A stretch of DNA of 64,000 nt from JAAXGX01 sp965203565 (GCA_965203565.1 OZ241896.1:1922001-1986000); one strand, 5' to 3'. Shown: positions 38,957 through 47,742, counted from the first letter of the stretch. Notes: generated from the sequence alone by a model not told the origin. Translations and numbers: made by a program.

Positions 38957-39430
38957 TCAGCCGCCGTCGTCGTCGGGCGGGGCCGCCCGGACGCTGACCC
39001 TCAACGCCGCCGCCGCCGCCGCGCCGTCGAAGCCCTGCCGGACGAGATAGCGGTGCAGGCGGCGCCGCTCGGCGGCGCTTTCTATCGGGCCGCGCCGGCG
39101 GCGCGCCAGCGCGCGCGCGATCAGCGCGCCCTCGTCGATCTCGCGGTACGCCTCGTCGACGGCGCGCGCCGCCAGTTCCCGGTCGATCCCCCGCCGTTCG
39201 ATCTCCCGCACTGCGCGGAGGCGTCCGTGCATCCTGACGTGCGCGGATCGGTGCGCCAGCGCGTGCGCGGCGCGCCGGTCGTCGAGCGCGCCCGCGCGCT
39301 GCAGGCGCCGCAGCGCGGGCGCGATCTGGTCCCGGCCGAACCCCTTCCGCTCAAGCCGTTCCCTGACCTGCGCCGCGGACAACTCGCGCCGCGCCAGCAT
39401 CGTCAATCCCGCCAGATACGGATCGGGCAT
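38957..39430 (-). CDS. recX: RecX-family regulatory protein
   Basis: 157-residue, Arg-rich helical protein that modulates RecA filaments. The RecX pattern is visible in LARRELSAAQVRERLERKGF, then LDDRRAAHALAHRSA, RGIDRELAARAVDEA and a final three-helix repeat RRRLHRYLVRQGFDG. recA is not adjacent; recX next to alaS is also common in bacteria. Confidence 0.85.
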   Translation of the reverse strand: MPDPYLAGLTMLARRELSAAQVRERLERKGFGRDQIAPALRRLQRAGALDDRRAAHALAHRSAHVRMHGRLRAVREIERRGIDRELAARAVDEAYREIDEGALIARALARRRRGPIESAAERRRLHRYLVRQGFDGAAAAAALRVSVRAAPPDDDGG

Positions 39431-39464
39431 CCGCCGGAGTCCGGCGCGACGGGGCCGGAGGAGC

Positions 39465-40433
39465 CTACTGCGCGCGTGCGGCCGCCTCGGCCGCCTCCCG
39501 GCGTTCGGATTCGGGATAGACGTAGGTCAGCCACCCGTGGGTGTCCGGCGCGCGCCCGTGGATGACGTCGTAGAAGCGCTGCTGGATCGCCGCGGTGACC
39601 GGCCCGCGGCGCCCGTCGCCGATCGTAATCCTGTCCACCGACCGGATGGGCGTGATCTCCGCCGCGGTGCCGGTGAAGAACACCTCGTCCGCAACGTACA
39701 GCGCCTCGCGGGGCTGCATCTCCTCCCGGATCGGGAAGCCGAGGTCGCGGGCGATCGTAATGACGACGTCGCGGGTGATGCCGGCGAGCGTCGACGTCCC
39801 GATAGGCGGCGTCGTGATCCCGCCGTCGCGCACCAGAAAGAGGTTCTGGCCGCTCCCCTCGCTGAGGAACCCCATCGGATCGAGGGCGATCCCTTCGGCG
39901 TAGCCGTGGATCTCCGACTCCATCTTGATGAGCTGCGAGTTCGCGTAGTTCGCCGTCGCCTTCGAGAGCGAGGGGAACCGGTTGGGCGCGCCCCGTCCCC
40001 ACGAGCTGACCTGCACGTCCACGCCGTTTTCTATCGAGTCTTCGCCGAGGTAGGCGCCCCATTCCCATACGAGGATGGCCACCTCGACCGGACAGGAGAA
40101 CGGGTTGACGCCGAGCGTGTTGTACCCGCGGTACATGAGCGGGCGGATGTAGCACGCCTGGTACCGGTTGCATCGGATCGTCTCCAGCACCGCCTCGTGG
40201 AGCGCCGCCCGGCTGAAGCCGCACTCCATCCGGTAGATCTTCGCGGAGTCGTAGAGCCGCCGGAGGTGCGCGTCGAGCCTGAAGCAGGCGGCGCCCTTCG
40301 GGGTGTCGTAGCAGCGCGCCCCTTCGAACACGCCGCTGCCGTAATGGACGACGTGCGCCGCGACGTGGATCCTGGCGTCCGCCCAGTCCACGAGCGCGCC
40401 GTTCATCCAGATCTTCCCGGATCCGAAACTCAT
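39465..40433 (-). CDS. ilvE: branched-chain amino acid aminotransferase
   Basis: PLP enzyme catalysing the last step of Leu, Ile and Val synthesis. The 322-residue product shows the PLP-lysine region LSKATANYANSQLIKMES, EGIALDPMGFLSEGSGQNLF, and TSTLAGITRDVVITIA. The EGARCYDTPKGAACFRLDAH start region is typical of class IV transaminases of the IlvE type. It stands alone between the kinase and recX. Confidence 0.93.
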   Translation of the reverse strand: MSFGSGKIWMNGALVDWADARIHVAAHVVHYGSGVFEGARCYDTPKGAACFRLDAHLRRLYDSAKIYRMECGFSRAALHEAVLETIRCNRYQACYIRPLMYRGYNTLGVNPFSCPVEVAILVWEWGAYLGEDSIENGVDVQVSSWGRGAPNRFPSLSKATANYANSQLIKMESEIHGYAEGIALDPMGFLSEGSGQNLFLVRDGGITTPPIGTSTLAGITRDVVITIARDLGFPIREEMQPREALYVADEVFFTGTAAEITPIRSVDRITIGDGRRGPVTAAIQQRFYDVIHGRAPDTHGWLTYVYPESERREAAEAAARAQ

Positions 40434-40477
40434 GGTCGATGTGTCCAGAAGTGACGTGCGGTGAACGTGTTACGACG

Positions 40478-40505
40478 AGTGTAGCATTACTGGATCTCCC
40501 CGCAA
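40478..40505 (-). promoter_or_regulatory. possible ilvE promoter
   Basis: On the - strand, TACACT (40483-40478) with TTGCGG (40505-40500) 16 nt upstream. The -10 is the same hexamer as at bamA; the -35 is weak and lies inside the 3' end of the kinase gene. Confidence 0.35.
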
Positions 40506-41470
40506 AACGGGCACCGGCGGGCGCGGGCGTGGAGCGGCTTTCGGCAGCGCCAGCAGAACTGCGCGCTCGCCGTCTCCGCCGCCCGCCGGCGGCTCTTCGG
40601 CGGACGGCGGCCTGCGCCGGTCCGGCCGGGCTGCGCCGCCTCGGCGCGTCCGGCGTCCCCGCGCCCGCTTCCGCGCGCGCCGGCCGTCTCGAGGTCGCCC
40701 AGGAGCTGGTCCACGTTCTGGTGCCGGTCGGACAGCTCGGGCGCCATCGCCTTCATGACGACGTCGCTGAGCGCTGCCGGAATCGACGGCACGTGCGCCC
40801 GGGGCGGCTTGACGAGCTCGCCCCGCATCAGGCGGTCCAGATCGCTCCGCGACGGCGTCTCGTACGGCAGCGATCCGGTGAGCATCTGGTACATCGTGAC
40901 GCCGACCGAATAGATGTCCGACGCGAACACGGCCTTCCCCTCGAACTGCTCGGGGGCCATGTAGGTCGGGCTGCCGATGACCGTAGTGCCGCGCGCGGCG
41001 ATCTCCATGAACCGCGACGTCCCGAAGTCGGCCACCTTGAGCACCCCGGCGCTCGACACCAGCATGTTCGGCGGACGCAGATCGCGGTGGATGACGCCCT
41101 GGCCGTGCGCGTGGCGGACCGCCCTGCACGCCTGCACGGCGAAGTCGATCGCCCTGTCCGCGCCCATCGCGCCGCCGCCGGCGATGAGGTTCTCGAGCGT
41201 GTCGCCCTCCACGTACTCCATGACGATGAAGAAGATGTTCTCCTGCTTCTCGGCGGTCGTGATCGAGACGATGTTGGGATGGTCGAGCGCCGCGAGCAGG
41301 CGGGGCTCCCGGAGCAGCTCCGTGAAGTTGCTGTTCTGGCGATGGGGGACCTTGATCGCCACGTCCTTGTCGATCCAGGTGTCGCGGGCGAGATACACGG
41401 CGCCGAATCCGCCGCTGCCGAGGGGAGCGACGATCTTGTACTTGCCGAGCGTCTGGTCTCGGAACAACAT
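40487..41470 (-). CDS. Ser/Thr protein kinase with C-terminal zinc ribbon
   Basis: 327 residues. The Hanks-type kinase domain (about 10-265) has the glycine loop LGSGGFGAVY, VAIKVPH, catalytic HRDLRPPN (Arg where Lys is usual), DFGTSR, and SPTYMAPEQF. It appears active apart from the Lys-to-Arg change. There is no transmembrane segment. After a basic linker, a C-terminal zinc ribbon CWRCRKPLHARARRCPFCG ends the protein, so it is probably cytosolic. The ATG at 41470 starts just before the kinase domain; longer upstream frames lack homology. Its substrates are unknown. Confidence 0.85.
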   Translation of the reverse strand: MLFRDQTLGKYKIVAPLGSGGFGAVYLARDTWIDKDVAIKVPHRQNSNFTELLREPRLLAALDHPNIVSITTAEKQENIFFIVMEYVEGDTLENLIAGGGAMGADRAIDFAVQACRAVRHAHGQGVIHRDLRPPNMLVSSAGVLKVADFGTSRFMEIAARGTTVIGSPTYMAPEQFEGKAVFASDIYSVGVTMYQMLTGSLPYETPSRSDLDRLMRGELVKPPRAHVPSIPAALSDVVMKAMAPELSDRHQNVDQLLGDLETAGARGSGRGDAGRAEAAQPGRTGAGRRPPKSRRRAAETASAQFCWRCRKPLHARARRCPFCGEIQ

Positions 41471-41494
41471 GCGGGCAGCGGGGCGGATCGCGCC

Positions 41495-41500
41495 AGTATA
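41495..41500 (-). promoter_or_regulatory. -10 box for the Ser/Thr kinase
   Basis: TATACT on the - strand, about 25 nt before the kinase ATG, in the 56-nt gap after rsmE. No clear -35. Confidence 0.45.
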
Positions 41501-41526
41501 GAGGAAGTGGACAGGGCGCGGGCCGG

Positions 41527-42300
41527 CTACAGATCGTCCCAGACGTGCTGCAGAACCACGATGGCGGCGGCGGGCGCGGCGTCGGCTCGGAGCGTCCGGG
41601 ACCCGAGCGTGAGCGGCTCGAAGCCGGCCGCGGCCGCGGCGTCGACCTCGGCGTCCGTCCAGCCGCCTTCCGGTCCGGCCGCGATCGTCGCGCGGTCGGG
41701 CGCGGGCCGTTCCGCCAGGGCGCGGATGCCGGCGCGCGGGACGCCGAGGACCGGTTCGACCAAGAGGACGCCGAGGCCCGGGGAGGGATCCGCCACGAGC
41801 TGCGAGAACGGCGCGACGGGCCGGACCTCCGGCACGACGGCGCGGCGGCACTGCTTGGCCGACGAGACGGCGATGGCCCGCCACCGGTCGGCAAGGCCGT
41901 TCGGACCGGCTGCTGCCGGGAGCGCGAGGCTTCGGGCGGTGACGACCGGCTGAATGGCGGCCACGCCCAGCATCGTGGCGTCGCGAACCACCGCGCCGGA
42001 CGCACGCCCCTTCAGTAGGGCGAGCGCGAGCTCCAAGCGCACCGCCGGCTCGCGCGCCGGCTCCACGGCTGCGAGCGTGCGGACCGAAACCCCGTCGCGA
42101 TCGACCGACTGCACGCGCGCCGCGAACTCCCGGCCGCGGCCGTCGAACACCTGCACGGCCGCGCCCCGCCGGAGGCGCAGCACGCGCCCGAGTTGCCGGG
42201 CCTCCCCCGGCGGCAACGCGACGGTCCGATCGATCCCGGACGCGTCCGGCGCGTAGAAACGGCGCGCCGCCGTCAGCGCCCGCGCGGTCCGGTCGAGCAT
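41527..42300 (-). CDS. rsmE: 16S rRNA m3U1498 methyltransferase RsmE
   Basis: SPOUT-class methyltransferase for U1498 of 16S rRNA. The 257-residue product has an N-terminal PUA-like domain (RQLGRVLRLRRGAAVQVFDG). The knotted SPOUT domain shows KGRASGAVVRDATMLGV, IAAGPEGGWTDAEV and LGSRTLRADAAPAAAI. It directly follows dnaJ (19 nt), a common association. Confidence 0.92.
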   Translation of the reverse strand: MLDRTARALTAARRFYAPDASGIDRTVALPPGEARQLGRVLRLRRGAAVQVFDGRGREFAARVQSVDRDGVSVRTLAAVEPAREPAVRLELALALLKGRASGAVVRDATMLGVAAIQPVVTARSLALPAAAGPNGLADRWRAIAVSSAKQCRRAVVPEVRPVAPFSQLVADPSPGLGVLLVEPVLGVPRAGIRALAERPAPDRATIAAGPEGGWTDAEVDAAAAAGFEPLTLGSRTLRADAAPAAAIVVLQHVWDDL

Positions 42301-42319
42301 GATCGCCGCCGGCCGGCGG

Positions 42320-43459
42320 CTATCCGAACATGTCCTTCACGCGGTCGAAGAACGGCCGTTCATCCTTGTCCGGCTGTGCGCTCGGGCCGCGCGACGTCTT
42401 CGGCATCGTCGCGCCGAGCTCCTCGATCAGCGTTTGCTGCTTCCTGGAGAGCTCGGTCGGGACGTCGACCTTCATCCGGACGTAGATGTCGCCCCGGCCG
42501 CGTCCCGACAGGTGCGGCATCCCTTTTCCGCGCAGGCGGAGCGCGGTGCCCGGCTGCGTCCCCTTCGGCACGACGAGCGTGTCTTCCCCTTTGAGGGTCG
42601 GCGCCGAGATCTTTCCGCCGAGCACGAGCGTCGGATACGCCACCGGCACGTCGCACCACAGATCGTCCTCTTCGCGGCGAAAGAACGGGTGGTCCTCGAC
42701 GTGGACGATGACGAAGAGGTCGCCGGGCGGCCCCCCGGCCGAGCCGTGCTCCCCCTCGCCCTGCAGGCGCAGTCGCTGGCCCGTCGCGACGCCCGCCGGA
42801 ATCTTGACCGACAGCCTGCGCTCGCGCTCGACGCGGCCCCGGCCGACGCAGGCCTGGCACGGGTCCGTGACGACCTGCCCCCGGCCGCCGCACTGCCCGC
42901 ACGTCCGGGCGACGGTGAGGAAGCCCTGCTGGTAGCGGACCTGGCCGCGCCCCCGGCACTGGGGACAGGCGGACGGACCGCCGCCGGCGGAGCCGGAGCC
43001 GCCGCACCGGGCGCACGCCTCCAGCCGGGGTATCTGCAGCACCGTCTCCGCGCCTTCGGCGGCGTCGTCGAAGGCGATCCGCAGGTCGTAGCGGAGGTCC
43101 GCGCCGCGCGCGGGCCCGCCCCCCCGGCGCCCCTGACCGAAGCCGCCGAATCCGAACAGGTCGCCGAGGTTGCCCAGGATGTCGCCGAAGTCCGCGAAGG
43201 TCGTCGGGTCGAACCCTTGCGCTCCGCTCGCCCCGTCCACGCCCGCATGACCGAACTGGTCGTAACGCCGGCGCTTGTCCGCGTCCGCCAGCACCGCGTA
43301 GGCTTCGGCCGCCTCCTTGAAGCGCTCCTCGGCCTGCCTGTCGCCCGGGTTCCGGTCGGGGTGGTACTGGAGCGCCAGCTTCCGGTACGCGCTCTTGAGC
43401 TGCTGGTCGTCCGCGGAGCGGGAGACTCCCAGGACCTCGTAATAGTCCCGCTTGCTCAC
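42320..43459 (-). CDS. dnaJ: chaperone protein DnaJ
   Basis: Hsp40 co-chaperone of DnaK, 379 residues. The J domain carries HPDRNPGD (about 32-39). A Gly/Phe-rich linker with FGFGGFGQG is followed by the four CxxCxGxG-type zinc repeats (from CARCGGSGSAGG through CQACVGRG) and the C-terminal substrate domains. dnaK is not in the window. The start overlaps the grpE stop. Confidence 0.95.
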   Translation of the reverse strand: MSKRDYYEVLGVSRSADDQQLKSAYRKLALQYHPDRNPGDRQAEERFKEAAEAYAVLADADKRRRYDQFGHAGVDGASGAQGFDPTTFADFGDILGNLGDLFGFGGFGQGRRGGGPARGADLRYDLRIAFDDAAEGAETVLQIPRLEACARCGGSGSAGGGPSACPQCRGRGQVRYQQGFLTVARTCGQCGGRGQVVTDPCQACVGRGRVERERRLSVKIPAGVATGQRLRLQGEGEHGSAGGPPGDLFVIVHVEDHPFFRREEDDLWCDVPVAYPTLVLGGKISAPTLKGEDTLVVPKGTQPGTALRLRGKGMPHLSGRGRGDIYVRMKVDVPTELSRKQQTLIEELGATMPKTSRGPSAQPDKDERPFFDRVKDMFG

Positions 43460-43998
43460 CCCTTCGCCACCTTCACCATGGCGGGTCTCAGGAGACGCCC
43501 GGCCATCACGTAGCCGCGCTGGATCTCCTCGATGATCTGCCCCTCGGCGTGCGCGTCGCTCGCTTCGTGGACCACGGCTTCATGGTAGTGCGGATCGAAC
43601 TGCCGGCCCGCCGTGTCGATCGGCGCCACCTGCCGCGCCGCGAGCAGGTCGAGCAGCTGCTTGCGGATCAGCTCGACGCCGGTGCGGTAGGCGGCTGCGT
43701 CCCCGGCCTCCGCGTCGACGCCGAGCGCGCGCTCCAGGTTGTCGACGAGGGGGAGCAGATCGCGGACGAGGTCGGCCGTGGCGGTCTGGGTCATCGCCGC
43801 GCGCTCCCGCTCGACGCGCTTGCGGTAGTTGTCGAGCTCGGCCGTCTTGCGCAGCAGCAGGTCGCGGTACTCGTCGCGTTCGCGGACGGCCTCGGCCGCC
43901 GTCTCCGCGTCCGGGGGCGCCGGTTCGTCGGGTGCGGCGGACGGCGGATCGGCCTCGGCCGGGGAGTCAGGCGTTTCCGATCGGGTGTCGTCCATCAT
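43456..43998 (-). CDS. grpE: nucleotide exchange factor GrpE
   Basis: Exchanges ADP on DnaK. The 180-residue product has an acidic, Pro-rich N-terminus, the long dimer helix RDEYRDLLLRKTAELDNYRK, and the C-terminal beta domain IDTAGRQFDPHYHEAVVHEA. The start overlaps the 3' end of hrcA by about 30 nt; the second Met (43995) is an alternative. Confidence 0.93.
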   Translation of the reverse strand: MMDDTRSETPDSPAEADPPSAAPDEPAPPDAETAAEAVRERDEYRDLLLRKTAELDNYRKRVERERAAMTQTATADLVRDLLPLVDNLERALGVDAEAGDAAAYRTGVELIRKQLLDLLAARQVAPIDTAGRQFDPHYHEAVVHEASDAHAEGQIIEEIQRGYVMAGRLLRPAMVKVAKG

Positions 43999-45079
43999 GG
44001 GCGGGGGTCGGGGCCGCCTGCGCGACGAGGACTCGACTGACGGCGCGCGACACGCTGTCGACGGCCGAGATAGCCCGCGAGTAACGCATGCGGCGCGGAC
44101 CGATGACGCCGACGCTGCCGGTCAGCCGGCCGTCGAAATAGGGGGACATCACCATGCTGACGTTCTTCATCTCCGGCGAGACGTTCTCCGTTCCGATCAC
44201 GACCGTCAGACCCGAGCCGTCGAGGTACTCGTTGAGCAGGCGGACGAGCTGGTGCTTCCGCTCGATCATCGAGAGCAGGGCTCGCAGCGTCCCGAACGGC
44301 ACCCGGGCGTCGTCCTCGGAGACCTGCTCGACCAGGAAGCCGGCGCCTTCGAGGAACAGGGTGTTCTGCGGCGCCACCTCCTCCAGCGTCGAGCTGGCGA
44401 GACGCAGTGCGCGGGAGAGCAGCTGGTCGTACAGCATGCACTCCTGCCGCAACTGGTCCGCCACCGCCGCGCGGACGTCCCAGAGGAGCATGCCGGTGAA
44501 CTCGCCGTTCAGGTAGCTCGCGCCTTGCCGCAGCTCGGACGCCGGTATCCGCTCGCCCAGATCGACCACCTTGTGCACCACTTCGTGCCCGTCCGCAGTC
44601 ACGACGACCAGGATGCGCGATCCGTCCAGCGGGACGAACTCGATGTGCTGGAACGCGCGCCCCGGCGTGGGCAGCAGCGCGAAGCCGAGGTGGTGGGAGG
44701 CGATAGACAGCTCGTGCGAGACGTTGGACAGCACGTCGTTGACCGTGCCGGCCTGCCGGAGCCGGGCCTCGACGTCCGGCGTCGGCTTCGGCTCCGGACG
44801 GGACTCGAGCAGCAGGTCGACGTACGCCCGGTAGCCGCGATCCGTCGGCACGCGGCCGGACGATGCGTGCGGCTGGTGCACGTAGCCGAGCGCCTCCAGG
44901 GTCGCCAGCACGTTCCGGACCGTCGCCGACGAGCAGCCGAACCCGCCGTGCCGCGTGAGCCACAGCGACGACACCGGCTCGCCGTGGTCGATGTACCGCC
45001 TGACGAGTCCTGCGAGGATGCGGCGCGCCCGGTCGGACATGTCGACGCTCGCGAGCGGGCGTGCAGGAGGCGATGTCAT
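43967..45079 (-). CDS. hrcA: heat-inducible transcription repressor HrcA
   Basis: Represses heat-shock operons by binding CIRCE. The 370-residue product has an N-terminal winged helix (GGFGCSSATVRNVLATLEAL, then HQPHASSGRVPTDRGYR) and the C-terminal HrcA domain (VIGTENVSPEMKNVSMVMSP and GVIGPRRMRYSRAISAVD). It heads hrcA-grpE-dnaJ-rsmE. I find no CIRCE inverted repeat upstream, only an extended -10, so autoregulation is not evident here. Confidence 0.92.
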   Translation of the reverse strand: MTSPPARPLASVDMSDRARRILAGLVRRYIDHGEPVSSLWLTRHGGFGCSSATVRNVLATLEALGYVHQPHASSGRVPTDRGYRAYVDLLLESRPEPKPTPDVEARLRQAGTVNDVLSNVSHELSIASHHLGFALLPTPGRAFQHIEFVPLDGSRILVVVTADGHEVVHKVVDLGERIPASELRQGASYLNGEFTGMLLWDVRAAVADQLRQECMLYDQLLSRALRLASSTLEEVAPQNTLFLEGAGFLVEQVSEDDARVPFGTLRALLSMIERKHQLVRLLNEYLDGSGLTVVIGTENVSPEMKNVSMVMSPYFDGRLTGSVGVIGPRRMRYSRAISAVDSVSRAVSRVLVAQAAPTPAHDGRHPIGNA

Positions 45080-45100
45080 GGGATGAACGGACGCAGGCCC

Positions 45101-45109
45101 ATTATAGCA
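45101..45109 (-). promoter_or_regulatory. extended -10 promoter for hrcA (TGCTATAAT)
   Basis: On the - strand TGC precedes a perfect TATAAT. The predicted start near 45094 gives a leader of about 15 nt. The element matches the extended -10 at 19006. Confidence 0.6.
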
Positions 45110-45123
45110 GCCGGTTCCGGCGG

Positions 45124-45978
45124 TCACTCTCCGGCCATGGCGGGGGCGGGCGGGGTCCAGCGCAGCGCCTCGACGCCGCGCCGGCCGTTCGTCCCGTCGG
45201 CGAGCTTCCCGTACTTGACGGCGATCAGTTCGGCGAGGATGCTGATCGCGATCTCCTGCGGCGTCACGGCGCCGATCGCCAGTCCGACCGGCGCGTGCAC
45301 GTGCGCCAGCCGCTCCGGGTCGACGCCTTCCTCGCGGAGCGCGCCGTACAGGCGCGCGACCTTCGCCCGGCTGCCGATGAGGCCCAGGTACCGAACCGGC
45401 CGCGGCGCCAGCGCCCGCAGCGCGTCGAGGTCGTACCGGTGGCCGCGGGTGAGGATGACGACGTACGCGTTCGCCGTCAGCTCCGCCCGTTCGAGCCAAG
45501 CCGGGATTGAATCGACCGCGATCTCCGCCGCGTCGGGGAACCGTTCGCGGTTGGCGAACTTCTCCCGGTCGTCGAGCACGTGGATGTGGAACCCGACCGC
45601 GGCGGCGGCCCGGGCCAGGTGGTGCGCGACGTGTCCGCCGCCGATCAGGTACAGGTGGGGGGCGGCTTCGAGCGGCTCGACGTACACCTCCATCTGGCCT
45701 CCGCAGATCAGCCCGGACTCCTCCGCGACGTCGTCCGACAGCTCGTAACGGACGACCTCGGACCTGCCGGTCCGCAACGCCTCCCGCGCCTTCCAGAACG
45801 CGTCGTTCTCGTAGCAGCCGCCGCCGATGGTGCCGACGGTCCGGCCGTCGGCGAACACCACCATCTTCGCGCCGACGCGCTGGGGCGTCGAGCCCTCGGT
45901 GCGGATGATCGTCACGAGCGCCGCCGACTCTCCGCGCCGGAGCGCCTCGCCCACCGCGTGAAAGACTTCTTCGTTCAT
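45124..45978 (-). CDS. XdhC/CoxI-family molybdenum cofactor chaperone
   Basis: 284 residues. The N-terminal XdhC domain reads VTIIRTEGSTPQRVGAKM and GTIGGGCYENDAF. The C-terminal Rossmann domain reads HLYLIGGGHVAHHLARAAA and VVILTRGHRYDLDALRAL. The family inserts or sulfurates the molybdenum cofactor of xanthine or CO dehydrogenases; no such enzyme is encoded nearby. It has its own -10 box overlapping the bshC stop. Confidence 0.87.
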   Translation of the reverse strand: MNEEVFHAVGEALRRGESAALVTIIRTEGSTPQRVGAKMVVFADGRTVGTIGGGCYENDAFWKAREALRTGRSEVVRYELSDDVAEESGLICGGQMEVYVEPLEAAPHLYLIGGGHVAHHLARAAAAVGFHIHVLDDREKFANRERFPDAAEIAVDSIPAWLERAELTANAYVVILTRGHRYDLDALRALAPRPVRYLGLIGSRAKVARLYGALREEGVDPERLAHVHAPVGLAIGAVTPQEIAISILAELIAVKYGKLADGTNGRRGVEALRWTPPAPAMAGE

Positions 45979-46008
45979 GCGGGTCGCTGCAAGTCCTTTT
46001 CCCGCTTG

Positions 46009-46014
46009 ATTATA
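46009..46014 (-). promoter_or_regulatory. -10 box for xdhC, containing the bshC stop codon
   Basis: Perfect TATAAT on the - strand (46014-46009), 31 nt before the xdhC ATG. The TAA stop of bshC (46012-46010) is inside it. Confidence 0.6.
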
Positions 46015-47662
46015 TCGCGACCAGCCAATGCCGGCCGACGTCGAGGGGCAGGCGTTCGAGCAGGCGGTCCACCATGCCCGGCCCGTACCGGTTGAGGAAA
46101 CAGACGAAGGCGACGACCCGTTCCTGGGGCGCGCCCGCCGGAAACGCCTGCGCCCGGGTCCGGTGCAGCTGCCGGCGCAGTGTGGCGTCCCGGCGCTTCG
46201 CCGCCTGGACGACCTTCCCCCGCAGGCTCCGGAGGTCCCGCCGCATCCGTTCCCGGGTCGTGCGCGCGGCGCCGGTCAGCGTCGGGTCGATCGTCCCGAC
46301 CGCGGCGGCGATCGACGCCATCTCTCCGTCGATGCGGCGCTCGGCGCCGGCGACCGCGGCGTCGACCTCGGGCGGAAGCTGCGCCGCGATCAGGCGGTTC
46401 AGGACGCCGTCGTCCTGCGCGTGCAACGTCTCGAAGCGGACGTCGTACCGGTCGAGGAACTTCACGGCGGCGCGGTCCAGAACGGTCGCGCTCAGGCGCG
46501 GATGCAGCAGCGGCATCGGGACGTCGAACCGCCGGTAGGCCTGCCGGAGCTGGCCGAGGTAGGCGAGCTCGTTCGGTCCGGCCACGTACGCGACGGTGGG
46601 GAACAGCGTGTCCTGCACGATCGGCCGCAGGAGCACGTTGGGACTGAACTCCGCCGGGCGCCGGCGGACCCGATCCGCCAGATCGTCCGGCGCCAGGGAC
46701 GTCTCCCCCAGGACGAAGGCGTCGCCCCGCCGGCGGATCGGCAGACGCGCGCCGTCGAGCCCGAACAGCGCGACCGCGTCGTCGGGCGGCGTCACCTGGG
46801 CGTGATACCCCCGCGCGAGCAGCTCCGCTCCGGCCGCCGCCGCGAGCCGCGAGGTTTCGCCGCGGAGCCGAAGCTCGCGGTCGAACACCGGTTGCGCGAG
46901 AGGCTTGGCGGCGGCGTCGGACGCATCGAACACCACCAGTCCGTGGCCGCCGGCGACGCAGTCGAGCCATCGGGCGAACGCCTCGGCCATCCCGGCGCCC
47001 GGCGCGTACGATCCGGCCAGTGCGCCCAGGACCGCGTCGGAGAACTCCGTCGGCGGCAGCGTCCGCCGGAGCGCGTCGAGCAGCGCGCCGACCGCCGCCG
47101 GGAGGCGCACCGCCGCGGCGGGCCGGCCCGATTCGGACGCAAGGTCGAGCGCGAGGCGGTGCGGAACGAGGTCGGCGTCCAGCACCGAGCAGGCTCGGAC
47201 TTCGTCGAGGTCATGGTCCTCGGCGTCCACCCAGAAGATCGGCGTCGCGCGCACGCCGTGCTCCGACTCGACCCGCCGCGCGAGGGCGATCGCGGTCAGC
47301 GCCTTGTGCAGCGTGAAGAGCGGTCCTCCGAACAGTCCGGCCTGCTGTCCGGTGAGGACGGCGACGGCGCCCGGCTCGGCGAGCCGCTCCGCCGCCGTCA
47401 GCGCCGCCGCCGGGGCGTTCCGCGCGCGGAGCTGGCGGCTGAGGACGCCTGCGATCTCCGCCGCGCCGCCGGAGGCCGCCCGCCGCGCCTCGATGGCGTT
47501 CCGCCAGCTGTCGGGCGCCGCGGGAGCGCCCGCGTAGAACGGCTCGAGCCGGTCGAAGGCGTGACAGTAGTCGCGCGCGAGCGGCGTGGTCCACGGGAGA
47601 CTGCGAAAGTCGACGGCGGAAGTGAACGGCGTGTCCGGGGGGGGCGGCGGTTGGGCCGACAC
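46010..47662 (-). CDS. bshC: bacillithiol biosynthesis cysteine-adding enzyme BshC
   Basis: Proposed last enzyme of bacillithiol synthesis, ligating Cys to GlcN-malate. The 550-residue product shows AVLTGQQAGLFGGPLFTLHK near residue 108, IFWVDAEDHDLDEVR, YVAGPNELAYLGQLRQAYR, and a C-terminal coiled coil with LHRTRAQAFPAGAPQERVV. These are the BshC hallmarks. GTG 47662 is the most credible start; a longer in-frame extension is open but has no family match. It is divergent from the PEGA pseudokinase gene. bshA and bshB are not in the window. Confidence 0.88.
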   Translation of the reverse strand: MSAQPPPPPDTPFTSAVDFRSLPWTTPLARDYCHAFDRLEPFYAGAPAAPDSWRNAIEARRAASGGAAEIAGVLSRQLRARNAPAAALTAAERLAEPGAVAVLTGQQAGLFGGPLFTLHKALTAIALARRVESEHGVRATPIFWVDAEDHDLDEVRACSVLDADLVPHRLALDLASESGRPAAAVRLPAAVGALLDALRRTLPPTEFSDAVLGALAGSYAPGAGMAEAFARWLDCVAGGHGLVVFDASDAAAKPLAQPVFDRELRLRGETSRLAAAAGAELLARGYHAQVTPPDDAVALFGLDGARLPIRRRGDAFVLGETSLAPDDLADRVRRRPAEFSPNVLLRPIVQDTLFPTVAYVAGPNELAYLGQLRQAYRRFDVPMPLLHPRLSATVLDRAAVKFLDRYDVRFETLHAQDDGVLNRLIAAQLPPEVDAAVAGAERRIDGEMASIAAAVGTIDPTLTGAARTTRERMRRDLRSLRGKVVQAAKRRDATLRRQLHRTRAQAFPAGAPQERVVAFVCFLNRYGPGMVDRLLERLPLDVGRHWLVAI

Positions 47663-47671
47663 TCTCGCCGT

Positions 47672-47700
47672 ACTCTTGCAAAGCCGTTCGGGGCTGTCAA
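47672..47700 (-). promoter_or_regulatory. possible bshC promoter
   Basis: A perfect -35 TTGACA lies on the - strand (47700-47695). The best -10 at 17 nt spacing is only AAGAGT (47677-47672), so the assignment is weak. If used, the mRNA would start very close to the GTG at 47662. Confidence 0.35.
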
Positions 47701-47713
47701 GACGCGCCCGGCT

Positions 47714-47742
47714 TTGGAGCGCCCGCGGTTCCGTGGTAGCAT
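47714..47742 (+). promoter_or_regulatory. possible promoter for the PEGA pseudokinase
   Basis: TTGGAG (47714-47719), a 17-nt spacer and TAGCAT (47737-47742). It lies in the 199-nt divergent gap with bshC. The rest of the gap shows no gene or strong hairpin. Confidence 0.35.
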
